A stretch of 43,893 nucleotides of DNA from Myxococcales bacterium. Its GTDB lineage: Bacteria > Myxococcota_A > UBA9042. How positions within the stretch are numbered: the stretch's first letter is position 1; every line of letters begins with the position of its first letter. Positions 26,945 through 35,207 of the stretch are shown here, one piece after another. The stretch is taken from NCBI GenBank assembly GCA_009692465.1, contig SHZD01000022.1, positions 1 through 43,893 on the forward strand. The letters run 5' to 3'. The position numbers and the translations under genes are program-made. The notes below the pieces were generated by a model that saw only the letters and a program-made list of their open reading frames with translations, was not told the DNA's origin and did not search any database.

Positions 26945-27619
26945 ATGAACCCTCGAATTGCCCAAAAGATCATTCTGGTCGGCGCGCCTGGCGCAGGCAA
27001 GGGGACGGTAGCCAAGGGTCTTGTTGATCGGTTTGGCTTAATTCACTTGAGCACCGGCGACATGTTGCGTGCAGCTGTAGTAGCCGGCACCGATGTCGGC
27101 ATGCTGGCGAAGAGCTTCATGGATCGGGGCGCGCTGGTGCCCGACGAGGTCATGGTGCGGCTGATCTCCGATCGCGTTCAGGCCAAGGATTGTCGCAATA
27201 CCGATGGCTCTCCGCGATTCCTACTCGATGGCTTTCCACGCACCCTGCCTCAGGCCGATGCGTTGGCGACCGAGGGGCTGGGGCCGGACTTGGTCCTGTT
27301 TATCGATGTGCCTAATGAAAGCGTCGTGCGGCGCCTGAGCGGTCGACGGACTTGTCCAGCCTGCGGCAGCGTGCACCATATTGAGTTCGCGCCGCCACTG
27401 GCCGATGGAATTTGCGATCGCTGCGGCGGCACGTTGGTCCATCGGTCGGACGACCATGACGCGACGATTCGCAAGCGTCTGGACGCATTTGCGGTGCAAA
27501 CCGCGCCGCTGGTCCAGCGTTACGGGTCAGTCATTGAGAAAGTGGATGGCAACCTACCCCCTGAGGTCGTTCTAAAAGCCGCGGTCGCGGTCATGCGCCG
27601 CTATGGATTTGCAACCTGA
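26945..27619 (+). CDS. adk: Adenylate kinase, zinc-lid form
   Basis: 224 aa from ATG 26945; a GTG at 26921 is in frame but adds non-family residues. Motifs: P-loop 'GAPGAGKGT', '[11 protein letters not shown]', '[13 protein letters not shown]' and a LID with four cysteines (CPACG ... CDRCG) for zinc. It catalyses ATP + AMP to 2 ADP. It follows secY as in many bacteria; map, which often comes next, is absent and infA follows directly. Confidence 0.95.
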   Translation: MNPRIAQKIILVGAPGAGKGTVAKGLVDRFGLIHLSTGDMLRAAVVAGTDVGMLAKSFMDRGALVPDEVMVRLISDRVQAKDCRNTDGSPRFLLDGFPRTLPQADALATEGLGPDLVLFIDVPNESVVRRLSGRRTCPACGSVHHIEFAPPLADGICDRCGGTLVHRSDDHDATIRKRLDAFAVQTAPLVQRYGSVIEKVDGNLPPEVVLKAAVAVMRRYGFAT

Positions 27620-27711
27620 TCGCGCGCATTGGCGTTGCACAGGCCGCCCAGATTGGGCGATTATCATGGCAGAAATTCGGTAGTTCTCGGCGCAGGTCGG
27701 TAAGGAGTTGG

Positions 27712-27930
27712 ATGTCGAAAGACGACGCCATCGAAGTGGAAGGCACAGTGCTCGAACCACTGCCTAACGCGATGTTTCGCGTACAATTGGACAATGGCCA
27801 TAAGGTGCTGGCTCACGTTTCGGGCAAAATGCGCATGCATTTTATTCGAATCTTGCCAGGCGATAAGGTCAAAGTGGCGCTGAGCCCTTACGATTTGACG
27901 CGGGGTCGGATTACCTACCGCGCGAAGTGA
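27712..27930 (+). CDS. infA: Translation initiation factor IF-1
   Basis: 72 aa, exact family length ('[20 protein letters not shown]', '[20 protein letters not shown]', '[20 protein letters not shown]'). It is an S1/OB-fold protein that blocks the A site during initiation. AAGGAG lies 7 nt before the ATG. Confidence 0.97.
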   Translation: MSKDDAIEVEGTVLEPLPNAMFRVQLDNGHKVLAHVSGKMRMHFIRILPGDKVKVALSPYDLTRGRITYRAK

Positions 27931-28030
27931 TGGCGAGAACGGGTCAAGGCAGTTCAGGCACGCCTGAGCGTACTTCGCCTCATGCACTGTCGATCAGCTC
28001 GGCGGTCTAGCTCAGAGTCGGCAGTCAATA

Positions 28031-28074
28031 CGCCGTGCAATCGCCGTGCAATCGCCGTGCAATCGCCGTGAATT
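28031..28074 (+). repeat. 11-bp tandem repeat between infA and rpmJ
   Basis: CGCCGTGCAAT occurs three times perfectly and once as CGCCGTGAATT. It lies in the 457-bp spacer 27931-28387, the longest gap inside the cluster. The rest of that spacer shows only a candidate -10 box at 28283 and no gene. Confidence 0.9.
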
Positions 28075-28282
28075 GCGGCCGTGCTCAAGCGTGCACTTTG
28101 GTGCGGCCGGTGCGACGCGAAGTACAGAGCACGGAGCGTTGTGCACTTTTGCATTTGGTATGGACTCTGGGCACCAGTTTGGACATTGAGGCAGGCGCCC
28201 ATTGGGTCGATTGGGCAAGGCAAGGCGTGCGGGGAGTCAGCGATTTCCGAAGATTGGTGCTTCCCAAATTTCAAAATGAGTG

Positions 28283-28288
28283 TATACT
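28283..28288 (+). promoter_or_regulatory. Candidate -10 box upstream of rpmJ
   Basis: TATACT preceded directly by TG is a good -10 box about 100 bp before rpmJ. No good -35 lies 16-18 bp upstream (CTTCCC at 17 bp). A separate promoter for the alpha operon (rpmJ to rplQ) would fit the long spacer, but the case rests on one hexamer. Confidence 0.35.
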
Positions 28289-28387
28289 GCCGCCCCCCTG
28301 CTGCTTCCTGTGAAAGGGCATAGGGCCAAAATCAGTAGTCAAGTGACCAGGCAAATTGGGTATGTGGTCGCAACGAAAGGTAATCCG

Positions 28388-28501
28388 ATGAAAGTACGAG
28401 CCTCTGTCAAACCAATCTGCGACAAGTGCCGCGTTGTGAAGCGTCGCGGCATTGTGCGCGTGATTTGCATTACGCCCAAGCATAAGCAACGGCAAGGATA
28501 G
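28388..28501 (+). CDS. rpmJ: 50S ribosomal protein L36
   Basis: 37 aa from ATG 28388 ([20 protein letters not shown]), with AAAGG upstream. The zinc ligands C-x2-C, a third Cys and a His (CDKC ... CITPKH) identify the zinc-binding form. It is the standard lead gene of the alpha operon. Confidence 0.96.
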   Translation: MKVRASVKPICDKCRVVKRRGIVRVICITPKHKQRQG

Positions 28502-28561
28502 ACTAATTCTGGCCGGGCTGCCGCGAGATGCACTCGGTTAATTCACTGTCAGGAGACGATC

Positions 28562-28927
28562 ATGGCACGTATCGCAGGTGTTGACCTGCCCCGCACAAAG
28601 CGGATTGAGATCGCGTTGCGCTCGATTTATGGCGTTGGCCCTCGGGTCGCCGTCGAAGTGTGCAACAAAGCTGGCGTTCCGCTCAGCCGCAAGGCGGATG
28701 ACCTGACGGAAGTGGACGTGGTCCGCATCCGCGATGTTCTGGAAAACCAGTACAAAGTCGAGGGCGATCTTCGCCGGCAGATTGCAATGGACATCAAGCG
28801 ATTGATGGACTTGGGCTGCTACCGTGGCTTGCGTCACCGCAAAGGCCTGCCTGTTCGCGGGCAGCGAACCCACACCAATGCCCGCACCCGTAAGGGTCCG
28901 CGCCGCACTGCGATCAAGAAGAAGTAG
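28562..28927 (+). CDS. rpsM: 30S ribosomal protein S13
   Basis: 121 aa ('[20 protein letters not shown]', '[20 protein letters not shown]', '[10 protein letters not shown]'). S13 forms bridges to the 50S head and touches the P-site tRNA through its C-terminal tail. CAGGAG precedes the ATG. Confidence 0.97.
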   Translation: MARIAGVDLPRTKRIEIALRSIYGVGPRVAVEVCNKAGVPLSRKADDLTEVDVVRIRDVLENQYKVEGDLRRQIAMDIKRLMDLGCYRGLRHRKGLPVRGQRTHTNARTRKGPRRTAIKKK

Positions 28928-29043
28928 GTCACTGAGATCGGCGTTGCCACCCCTTGAATCGCCCTCGCCACCGCGAGGCGCGTGCCAAGAGGAGGCCCGT
29001 CGCACGGCTCTCGCAGTCGGCGCAGAAACATCGAAGGACCTAA

Positions 29044-29091
29044 TTTTGCGGCACCTTTTGCGGCACCTTTTGCGGCACCTTTTGCGGGTGA
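29044..29091 (+). repeat. 12-bp tandem repeat between rpsM and rpsK
   Basis: TTTTGCGGCACC is repeated three times perfectly and begins a fourth (TTTTGCGGGTGA). It sits in the middle of the 281-bp spacer 28928-29208, in which I see no gene. On the minus strand it reads as Lys-Gly-Ala-Ala units, but without support for translation. Confidence 0.9.
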
Positions 29092-29208
29092 CGCAGCGGC
29101 AACAGCGGTCAGTGGGCCGCGACAACCGACGCCCAGTCGCACATTGACGCTGCACGCAGTTCAAGGTGCGCCGACAGCACCAGTACAGTTAGCACGAAGG
29201 ACACGAAC

Positions 29209-29616
29209 ATGGCCACAGGCTCGACAGGCAAACCAGCAGCGATGCGCGCCAAAAAACGCGTCAAGAAAAACGTCCAAACCGGCGTGGTGCACATTGCCTC
29301 TACGTTCAACAACACGATCGTGACGGTTACCGATGTCGCCGGCAATACGCTGGCGTGGTCGTCGTGCGGTCGCCGCGGATTCAAAGGTTCGCGCAAGTCC
29401 ACGCCTTTTGCGGCGCAAATGTCGGCTGAAGACGCCGTCAAGCGCGCTCAAGAGCATGGCGTGCGCACCGTTTCGGTATTGGTCAAAGGTCCAGGCACCG
29501 GTCGCGAGGCAGCCCTGCGCGCGCTCTCAAACGCCGGCCTCAAGGTTACGACCATCCGCGATGTGACGCCGATTCCACACAACGGTTGCCGACCACCCAA
29601 ACGGCGGCGCGTGTAA
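29209..29616 (+). CDS. rpsK: 30S ribosomal protein S11
   Basis: 135 aa ('[20 protein letters not shown]', '[20 protein letters not shown]', '[18 protein letters not shown]', '[18 protein letters not shown]'). S11 lies on the 30S platform. The C-terminus is the canonical PPKRRRV. Confidence 0.97.
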   Translation: MATGSTGKPAAMRAKKRVKKNVQTGVVHIASTFNNTIVTVTDVAGNTLAWSSCGRRGFKGSRKSTPFAAQMSAEDAVKRAQEHGVRTVSVLVKGPGTGREAALRALSNAGLKVTTIRDVTPIPHNGCRPPKRRRV

Positions 29617-29871
29617 GGTCCGGCTGCGGCCGAACGAGGCGTCCGCCGTCTCGCGGTCGTTGTTGACTCTGGCCTTGCGCCAACCGGAGCGACCGGATGT
29701 AGTCGCTGTACCTCAAGGCGAATTACCTTTGCGGCACATGCAGTTGACGATCTACGATTCCTAATTTCGCGCGCAGGCTCACAGGTGCCGCGCCCAACTT
29801 CCAGACAGCACTAGAAACCGGCGCTCGCAGTATCACTGAACCGCGAAGCGATCGACCGACTTGGAGATATC

Positions 29872-30501
29872 ATGGCTCGCTACATTGGACCCGTCTGCCG
29901 CCTTTGCCGTCGAGAAGGGCTCAAAATGTTCCTCAAAGGTGAGCGCTGCTACACCGACAAGTGTGCGGTGGATCGCCGACACTACATTCCTGGCCAGCAC
30001 GGTCAGGCGCGGCCCGGCAAGGTGTCAGAATTCGGTCGCCAGTTGCGCGAGAAGCAGAAAGTAAAGCGGATGTACGGCGTTCTGGAGAAGCAGTTTCGTG
30101 GCTACTATGAAATGGCCGCCCGCAAAGAAGGCGTCACCGGCGATAACCTGCTGTCCTTTCTGGAGCGCCGCCTAGACAACGTTGTGTTTCGACTTGGTTT
30201 TGCCAGCAGCCGCAGCGAGGCTCGTTTGATGGTTCGCCACGGCCATGTCCTGCACAACGACAAGCCGGTCGACATTCCGTCGCTTTTGGTCAAGGCCGGC
30301 GATGAAATCAAGGTGATCGACAGCTCAAAGGCCAACGTGCGGATTGTTGAGTCACTGGAATCAGTCGAGCGTCGCGGCGTGCCGGCTTGGCTGATGCTGG
30401 ATAAAAAAGCGTTGGCTGGCAAGGTAGCGACGTTGCCCGTGCGCGCCGACGTGACGATGCCGATCGAAGAGCGGTTGATCATCGAGTTATTCTCGAAGTA
30501 G
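29872..30501 (+). CDS. rpsD: 30S ribosomal protein S4, zinc-binding form
   Basis: 209 aa. The N-terminus has a Cys4 cluster ([23 protein letters not shown]), the C+ form. The S4 RNA-binding domain is '[20 protein letters not shown]' followed by '[17 protein letters not shown]'. S4 nucleates the 30S body and, in E. coli, represses the alpha operon. The 255-bp spacer before it (29617-29871) contained no gene or clear promoter. Confidence 0.97.
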   Translation: MARYIGPVCRLCRREGLKMFLKGERCYTDKCAVDRRHYIPGQHGQARPGKVSEFGRQLREKQKVKRMYGVLEKQFRGYYEMAARKEGVTGDNLLSFLERRLDNVVFRLGFASSRSEARLMVRHGHVLHNDKPVDIPSLLVKAGDEIKVIDSSKANVRIVESLESVERRGVPAWLMLDKKALAGKVATLPVRADVTMPIEERLIIELFSK

Positions 30502-30517
30502 CGCCATTTGCGGCCCA

Positions 30518-30540
30518 GGCAAAATCAGGTCGATTTTGCC
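30518..30540 (+). promoter_or_regulatory. Perfect 9-bp hairpin just after rpsD
   Basis: GGCAAAATC pairs with GATTTTGCC around the loop AGGTC, 17 bp downstream of the rpsD stop and 210 bp before rpoA. No T-run follows, so it may be an RNA processing or stability element, or a weak terminator that sets the rpoA level. The rest of the 249-bp spacer shows nothing I recognise. Confidence 0.45.
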
Positions 30541-30750
30541 CCGCGCCCCATTGCTTGCTTGGTTGTTCGCGGACCAGCGGGTTTGCAGGCCGACTCGGCG
30601 CTCAGTTCTTATCGCAGATCGACAGGGTTATTCACGGAAAGTTCCTTGGTGCGTTTTGACCGACAACGACGCTCGTTGAGCGGCCTTCGCATTCCCATCC
30701 GCATCGTGCGGCAATTAGCCGGGCCCTAGCGCCCGCAGCAGGTACATCTC

Positions 30751-31860
30751 ATGGCAGATTCCATGCAGCGCAACTGGAAGAACTTGATTCGGCCCAAGGC
30801 GTTGGAAGTCGAAGAGTTGACCGAAACCTACGGCAAGTTTCGGGTCGAACCCCTAGAGCGCGGCTACGGCCAGACTTTGGGCAACAGCTTGCGGCGCGTT
30901 CTATTGTCGAGCATTCGCGGAGCGGCGATTACCGGCGTCCGCATGGCAGCGCTGGGCAAAGTTGTTCGCGAGGAAGAAGGCGGCAAAGGCAAGGCCAAGA
31001 GCCGCATGGTTGAGCAAATGCATTCGGCTCAGCATGAATTTCAGGCTTTGCCCGATGTCGTCGAAGACGTTGCCGAGATCGTGCTCAACCTCAAGGAAGT
31101 CAATTTCCGGCTGGATGGCGGCGACGGCTCTGAACTGGTTCAGCTTGTTGCTGAAGCGCCTCCGGGCAGCGTGCCGCTTGAGGTGTCCGCTGGGATGCTG
31201 CAGGTTCCGCATACGCTGACGGTACTCAACCCCGAACTGCACCTGATGACCATTGAGCCGGGTGGCCGGGTTGAAATGGAGCTGACGGTCAAGGAGGGCG
31301 TTGGCTACGTGCCCGCGTCGCGTGACACGGATGAGGCTGCTGCAGTCGATCTGTTGCCGATTGACGCAATTTTCTCGCCGGTGCGCCGGGTCAACTTGCG
31401 CGTCACCAATGCCCGTGTCGAGCAGCGTACCGACTACGATCGTCTCACGCTTGAGGTTTGGACGAACGGCGCGATCGATCCCGAAACGGCTGTCAGCGTT
31501 GCCGCCAAGATTATGCGCGACCAGATGCGCGTGTTTGTGGCTTTTGACGACGAAGATGATGATTTCGAAGACGTTGCCGAAGATGGCATCACGGCTACCG
31601 CGCCGTTGAACGAGAGCTTGTGGAAGACCATCGATTCGCTCGAATTGTCAGTGCGGGCGGCGAACTGCCTGCAGAATGCCAATATTCGCTTCGTCGGCGA
31701 GTTGGTGCAGAAGACCGAGAGCGACATGCTCAAGACCAAGAACTTTGGCCGCAAGTCACTCAAAGAAATCAAGGATACCCTCGAGACCATGGGCCTGCAG
31801 TTGGGCATGCGCGTCGAGGGTTTTGATCCAGACAATCCGCCGCCGGTTGCTACCGCCTAG
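30751..31860 (+). CDS. rpoA: DNA-directed RNA polymerase alpha subunit with N-terminal-domain insertion
   Basis: 369 aa against about 330 usually. The alpha-NTD dimerisation part '[20 protein letters not shown]' and the CTD motifs '[16 protein letters not shown]' and '[19 protein letters not shown]' are intact. Between 'AITGVRM' and '[13 protein letters not shown]' there are 29 residues (66-94) where most bacteria have four (such as DGVL): a highly charged stretch rich in Lys, Glu and Gly. The linker before the CTD is acidic ([13 protein letters not shown]). Alpha scaffolds polymerase assembly and binds UP elements and activators. Confidence 0.96.
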   Translation: MADSMQRNWKNLIRPKALEVEELTETYGKFRVEPLERGYGQTLGNSLRRVLLSSIRGAAITGVRMAALGKVVREEEGGKGKAKSRMVEQMHSAQHEFQALPDVVEDVAEIVLNLKEVNFRLDGGDGSELVQLVAEAPPGSVPLEVSAGMLQVPHTLTVLNPELHLMTIEPGGRVEMELTVKEGVGYVPASRDTDEAAAVDLLPIDAIFSPVRRVNLRVTNARVEQRTDYDRLTLEVWTNGAIDPETAVSVAAKIMRDQMRVFVAFDDEDDDFEDVAEDGITATAPLNESLWKTIDSLELSVRAANCLQNANIRFVGELVQKTESDMLKTKNFGRKSLKEIKDTLETMGLQLGMRVEGFDPDNPPPVATA

Positions 31861-31935
31861 AGTCCACCTGGTTGTGGAACCCGTGTTTTTGCGGTACCTG
31901 TATTTGCGAATGGTTAACGAAACGAGGAACTTCCG

Positions 31936-32289
31936 ATGCGCCACTTGAACAAAGGCAACAAACTGAGCCGCGAGACTTCGCACCGTAGGGCAATGCTGCT
32001 CAGCATGTGCAAAGCGTTGATTGAATACGGCCGCATTTCGACCACCGTCGCCAAAGCCAAGGAACTGCGTGGCTGGATTGAGCCGATGGTGACTATGGCC
32101 AAGGAAGACTCCATCCATCGGCGGCGGCTGACATTTGCCAAGTTGCGCGACAACGGCCTGGTTGCCAAGCTGTTTACTGAGCTCGGCCCCAAGTACATTG
32201 CCCGGCCCGGTGGCTATACGCGCACTCTGAAAACCGGTCGGCGCACTGGCGACGCCGCAGAGATGGCGATTATTGAGTTTGTCGATTGA
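31936..32289 (+). CDS. rplQ: 50S ribosomal protein L17
   Basis: 117 aa ('MRHLNKGNKLSRETSHRRAM', 'LIEYGRISTTVAKAKELRGW', 'GYTRTLKTGRRTGDAAEMAI'). It is the last gene of the alpha operon, as usual, and faces the minus-strand regulator gene with only 26 bp between their stops. Confidence 0.97.
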   Translation: MRHLNKGNKLSRETSHRRAMLLSMCKALIEYGRISTTVAKAKELRGWIEPMVTMAKEDSIHRRRLTFAKLRDNGLVAKLFTELGPKYIARPGGYTRTLKTGRRTGDAAEMAIIEFVD

Positions 32290-32315
32290 TCTTAGCACTT
32301 TGCGCGTCGGCGCGG

Positions 32316-32999
32316 CTAGCCCATCCAGCGGTAGCCCACTTCGCGCAGCGTCTCCAGCATCGAGGCCGCGCTTCCCAGTTGAGCGCGCAGACGCCGAACG
32401 TGGACATCGACCGTTCGCTCGCCGCCGTCATAGTCGGGCCCCCACACTGCGCTGAGAATCTGTGCGCGGCTAAGGGGTCGACCCTGCGATTGCAGAAAGT
32501 AGCGCAACAGGGCGAACTCTTGTGGTTTGAGCTTGATCGTCACATCGCTCTCGCGTGCGATGTGGGCTGCCAAGTCCAGAGTCAGCGCGCCGCTGTGAAC
32601 AACGGAATTGACAACGACAGAATTGTGAATAGCGGAATCGCGGCGAACGCGGCCGCCCAGTGCGCGCGCGGCTCGAGCCAGCAATTCCACATGGGCAAAG
32701 CCGCGCAAGACAAAATCATTGCATGGCAAGCGGGGCGCCACGTGGGCACGTTCAGGATCCAAGACCACGATCCACGGGGCACGGGCGACGACCGGATGCG
32801 CCGCCAACGCCGCCGCCAGCCCTTCAATGGTACGCAGCGGCGCCGGTTCAATGACCACCAAGTCCGGCGGCAGGCCGATCGGGCAGTCGACAAATGTGCC
32901 GCGCAACACGCGGTGGGTGATTGCCCAATCGCTGCCACTGAGGGCCAAGCGGGCCGGCGACCTATCGCCCAATTCAGAAAACAGGAACACGCGGACCAT
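32316..32999 (-). CDS. OmpR-family winged-helix regulator with a degenerate receiver
   Basis: 227 aa from ATG 32999 (MVRVFLFSELG); GTG 33005 is an alternative. The C-terminal ~95 residues are a clear winged-helix DNA-binding domain: 'IKLKPQEFALLRYFLQSQGRPLSRAQIL', 'VWGPDYDGGERTVDVHVRRLRAQLG', 'LREVGYRWMG'. The N-terminal half has receiver-like spacing, but the strand that should carry the phospho-acceptor reads 'DLVVIEPAP' and no acidic pair is visible at the start. It probably acts without phosphorylation, as some OmpR-type orphans do. Its ATG overlaps the lnt ATG head-to-head. Targets are unknown. Confidence 0.75.
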   Translation of the reverse strand: MVRVFLFSELGDRSPARLALSGSDWAITHRVLRGTFVDCPIGLPPDLVVIEPAPLRTIEGLAAALAAHPVVARAPWIVVLDPERAHVAPRLPCNDFVLRGFAHVELLARAARALGGRVRRDSAIHNSVVVNSVVHSGALTLDLAAHIARESDVTIKLKPQEFALLRYFLQSQGRPLSRAQILSAVWGPDYDGGERTVDVHVRRLRAQLGSAASMLETLREVGYRWMG

Positions 33000-34614
33000 G
33001 GCCACTAGTTACCACATGTTGCTGCGAGGGCAAAGACGGGCAGCGATCGTGGTCGGGGTGGTGACTGGGCTGCTGCTGTGTTTGGCCTACCCGCCGCTCG
33101 GCTGGTATGCGTTTGCCGTACTTGGGTATGTCCCGCTTTTGGCTTGGCTTGAGCTAGCTCAGCCAAGTTGGCGTCGAGGTCTGCTAGCTGGCTGGGTGGC
33201 TGGCCTGGTGCTGCACGCGATTGTCTATAAGTTCTTGGCGTTTACCGTAGTGGAAATGAGCGGCATGCCCTGGGCGGTGGGTTGGGGGCTGGTGCTGCTT
33301 CACGCCGCGGGGATGGCGCTGCACCAGGGACTGTTCGCGGCGCTGACGGCGTGGACCCGCCGGGACGTCGGAGTCTTGCTGAGGAGCGCTGAAATCGCCG
33401 CACTTTTCGCCTTGTGCGAGTTTCTACCGCCTTGGCTGTTTCGCTGGTACCTTGGCAACGCCTTTTTTCGCGCGCCACTTTGGATACAAGCCGCTGATAT
33501 TATTGGTGTAATTGGTGTCAGCGCCTTGGCAATCGCAGTCGCCTATTTGATTGCCAGCGCGTGGATTCGCAAGCAGACGTTGCCGGTAATTTTCGCTGTT
33601 GCGCTGGCGACGGTGTGGGCGGGCTACGGTGCAGTTCGTCTGCATCAGATTGAGTCTCAGGTGCCCACCGCGACGTGGCGAGCAGCAATGGTGCAACAAA
33701 ACGCGACGTTGGCTGAAAAAAAGGCGCTGGCGGCGGAGCGCCGGGTGGTCGTTCTCGACCGTCTGATTGCGATGAGCACGGCCGCGCAAGCGAGTGGTCG
33801 GTTGCAGGGTACCGAAGTGTTGATTTGGCCCGAAGGTGCGTTCCCGTTTTTTTGGGTCAGCGATGACGTTGGACCCGAGGCACCCAAAGTGCGAACAAAG
33901 GCCAATCAGTGGTTGCTGAACAGCAAGCGACGGGTGCTGGAATTTAGTACCAAGCTGCCGATGCCGCTGCTGATGGGTACATTGCGGCGCTTTGATCCGG
34001 TGTGGAAGCAAGAAGCCCGCAACAGCGCGATCGTGATCGACCACGGTGTGCAGAATTGGGGCTACGACAAGCAAATTCTGCTGGCATTTGGCGAGTATTT
34101 GCCAGGCACTCGGTTGTTTCCCGCCCTCAAAGAGGCCATCCCGGGCGTCTCCAATTTTGACGAAGGCACGACGTCGGGACTGGTCCAATTGGGTCGAGCA
34201 AAAGTGCTGGTCAACATTTGCTACGAGGCGTTGTTTTCGCAGTTCCTACTGGACCAGGCTAAAGACGCACAAGTATTGGTTAATTTGACCAACGATGTCT
34301 GGTTTGGGCCGCAACCAGCGGCGGACTTGCACTTGATGGTTCAGCATGCGCGAGCGGTGGAATTGCGCCGGCCGTTGGTGCGCTCGACGGTATCGGGGGT
34401 GTCGGCTTACGTCGATGCAGCTGGGATTTTTCGCAATGAGACTCAGGTCGGCAAGGCCGAAACGGTGGTCATCGATGTGCCGCTGGCCGATCTGGCCAGC
34501 CCTTACCGCTGGTGGGGCGACGCGCCCCTGTGTCTGCTTTCGCTGGGCACTCTGGCGGCGCTTGTGGTGTTCGGTTGGCGCCGTCGTGGTACTGTGACCG
34601 CCGCGACACCGTAG
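32998..34614 (+). CDS. lnt: Apolipoprotein N-acyltransferase
   Basis: 538 aa from ATG 32998; ATG 33016 (MLLRGQRRAAIVV) is an alternative that avoids overlap with the divergent gene. The N-terminal half has six or more membrane segments, beginning 'VGVVTGLLLCLAYPPLGWYA'. The nitrilase domain shows the catalytic triad: Glu in 'WPEGAFPFF' (~280), Lys in 'YDKQILLAFGEYLPG' (~358) and Cys in 'NICYEALF' (~408). Lnt adds the third acyl chain to lipoproteins in the inner membrane, the last step before Lol sorting. Confidence 0.9.
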   Translation: MATSYHMLLRGQRRAAIVVGVVTGLLLCLAYPPLGWYAFAVLGYVPLLAWLELAQPSWRRGLLAGWVAGLVLHAIVYKFLAFTVVEMSGMPWAVGWGLVLLHAAGMALHQGLFAALTAWTRRDVGVLLRSAEIAALFALCEFLPPWLFRWYLGNAFFRAPLWIQAADIIGVIGVSALAIAVAYLIASAWIRKQTLPVIFAVALATVWAGYGAVRLHQIESQVPTATWRAAMVQQNATLAEKKALAAERRVVVLDRLIAMSTAAQASGRLQGTEVLIWPEGAFPFFWVSDDVGPEAPKVRTKANQWLLNSKRRVLEFSTKLPMPLLMGTLRRFDPVWKQEARNSAIVIDHGVQNWGYDKQILLAFGEYLPGTRLFPALKEAIPGVSNFDEGTTSGLVQLGRAKVLVNICYEALFSQFLLDQAKDAQVLVNLTNDVWFGPQPAADLHLMVQHARAVELRRPLVRSTVSGVSAYVDAAGIFRNETQVGKAETVVIDVPLADLASPYRWWGDAPLCLLSLGTLAALVVFGWRRRGTVTAATP

Positions 34615-34669
34615 GCAAGGCACAAGCGGCGGCTGGGCACCGTGGTCCTGATTTGGGGTGGATTGTTCG

Positions 34670-35149
34670 ATGCTACCAATGAAATCTCGCTATGGTCTCA
34701 AGGCGTTGGTCTACTTGGCTCGGCATGGCGCCAACGGGCCGGTGCCGGTGGCCACGATCGCTAAGGCCGAGGGGATTCCGCGCAAGTTTCTGGAAGCCAT
34801 CGTCCTTGAGCTGCGCAATGGCGGAGTGCTCGCCAGTCGGTTGGGCAAACGAGGCGGCTATGCCCTGTTGTTGCCACCGGGCGACATCAATCTGGGCGAC
34901 GTGATTCGCACGCTCTCGGGTCCGTTGGCGCCGCTGCCGTGCTTGTCCAAGACCGCCTATCAGCGATGCGCTGAGTGTCGCGATGAAGCGACGTGCGCCG
35001 TGCGCCTGCTGCTCGCTGAAGTCCACGCCGAAGCGCTGCGCATTGTCGACGGCACTACCTTGGCCGACCTCGTACAGCGGATCGACGCAGTTGCAACGTG
35101 GCAAAGTGGCAAAGTGGCGACAGCAACCGATGGACATTTGCCGCATTGA
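34670..35149 (+). CDS. Rrf2-family transcriptional regulator with conserved cysteines
   Basis: 159 aa from ATG 34670 (MLPMKSRYGLKALVYLARHG); 34679 is also possible. The winged helix is typical: 'VATIAKAEGIPRKFLEAIVLELRNGG', 'LGKRGGYALLLPPGDINLGDVI'. Four cysteines are spaced C-x8-C-x2-C-x5-C (residues ~94-113), the region where IscR and NsrR bind an Fe-S cluster. It may therefore sense iron-sulphur status, nitric oxide or redox; CymR-like members use other ligands. It lies 55 bp after lnt and may control the block downstream. Confidence 0.82.
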   Translation: MLPMKSRYGLKALVYLARHGANGPVPVATIAKAEGIPRKFLEAIVLELRNGGVLASRLGKRGGYALLLPPGDINLGDVIRTLSGPLAPLPCLSKTAYQRCAECRDEATCAVRLLLAEVHAEALRIVDGTTLADLVQRIDAVATWQSGKVATATDGHLPH

Positions 35150-35207
35150 TGCGCAAAATAACGCCCCCGTTCGCGAGCCGCATTGCTTGCCCTAGTCGAA
35201 GTTCGCC

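Noticed and set aside
26852..28074. Tandem repeats as a possible CRISPR array
   Set aside because: Units are directly adjacent with no unique spacers and no cas genes are in the window.
28834..29142. Minus-strand frame with Lys-Gly-Ala-Ala units in the rpsM-rpsK spacer
   Set aside because: It is the translation of the 12-bp array plus the antisense of rpsM, with no start signal.
29681..29790. TTGACT and TTGACG hexamers upstream of rpsD as promoters
   Set aside because: No acceptable -10 box lies 16-18 bp downstream of either hexamer.
32719..32997. Upstream extension of lnt by 93 codons
   Set aside because: It is antisense to the OmpR-type gene and lacks any Lnt or membrane character; Lnt features begin only after 32998.
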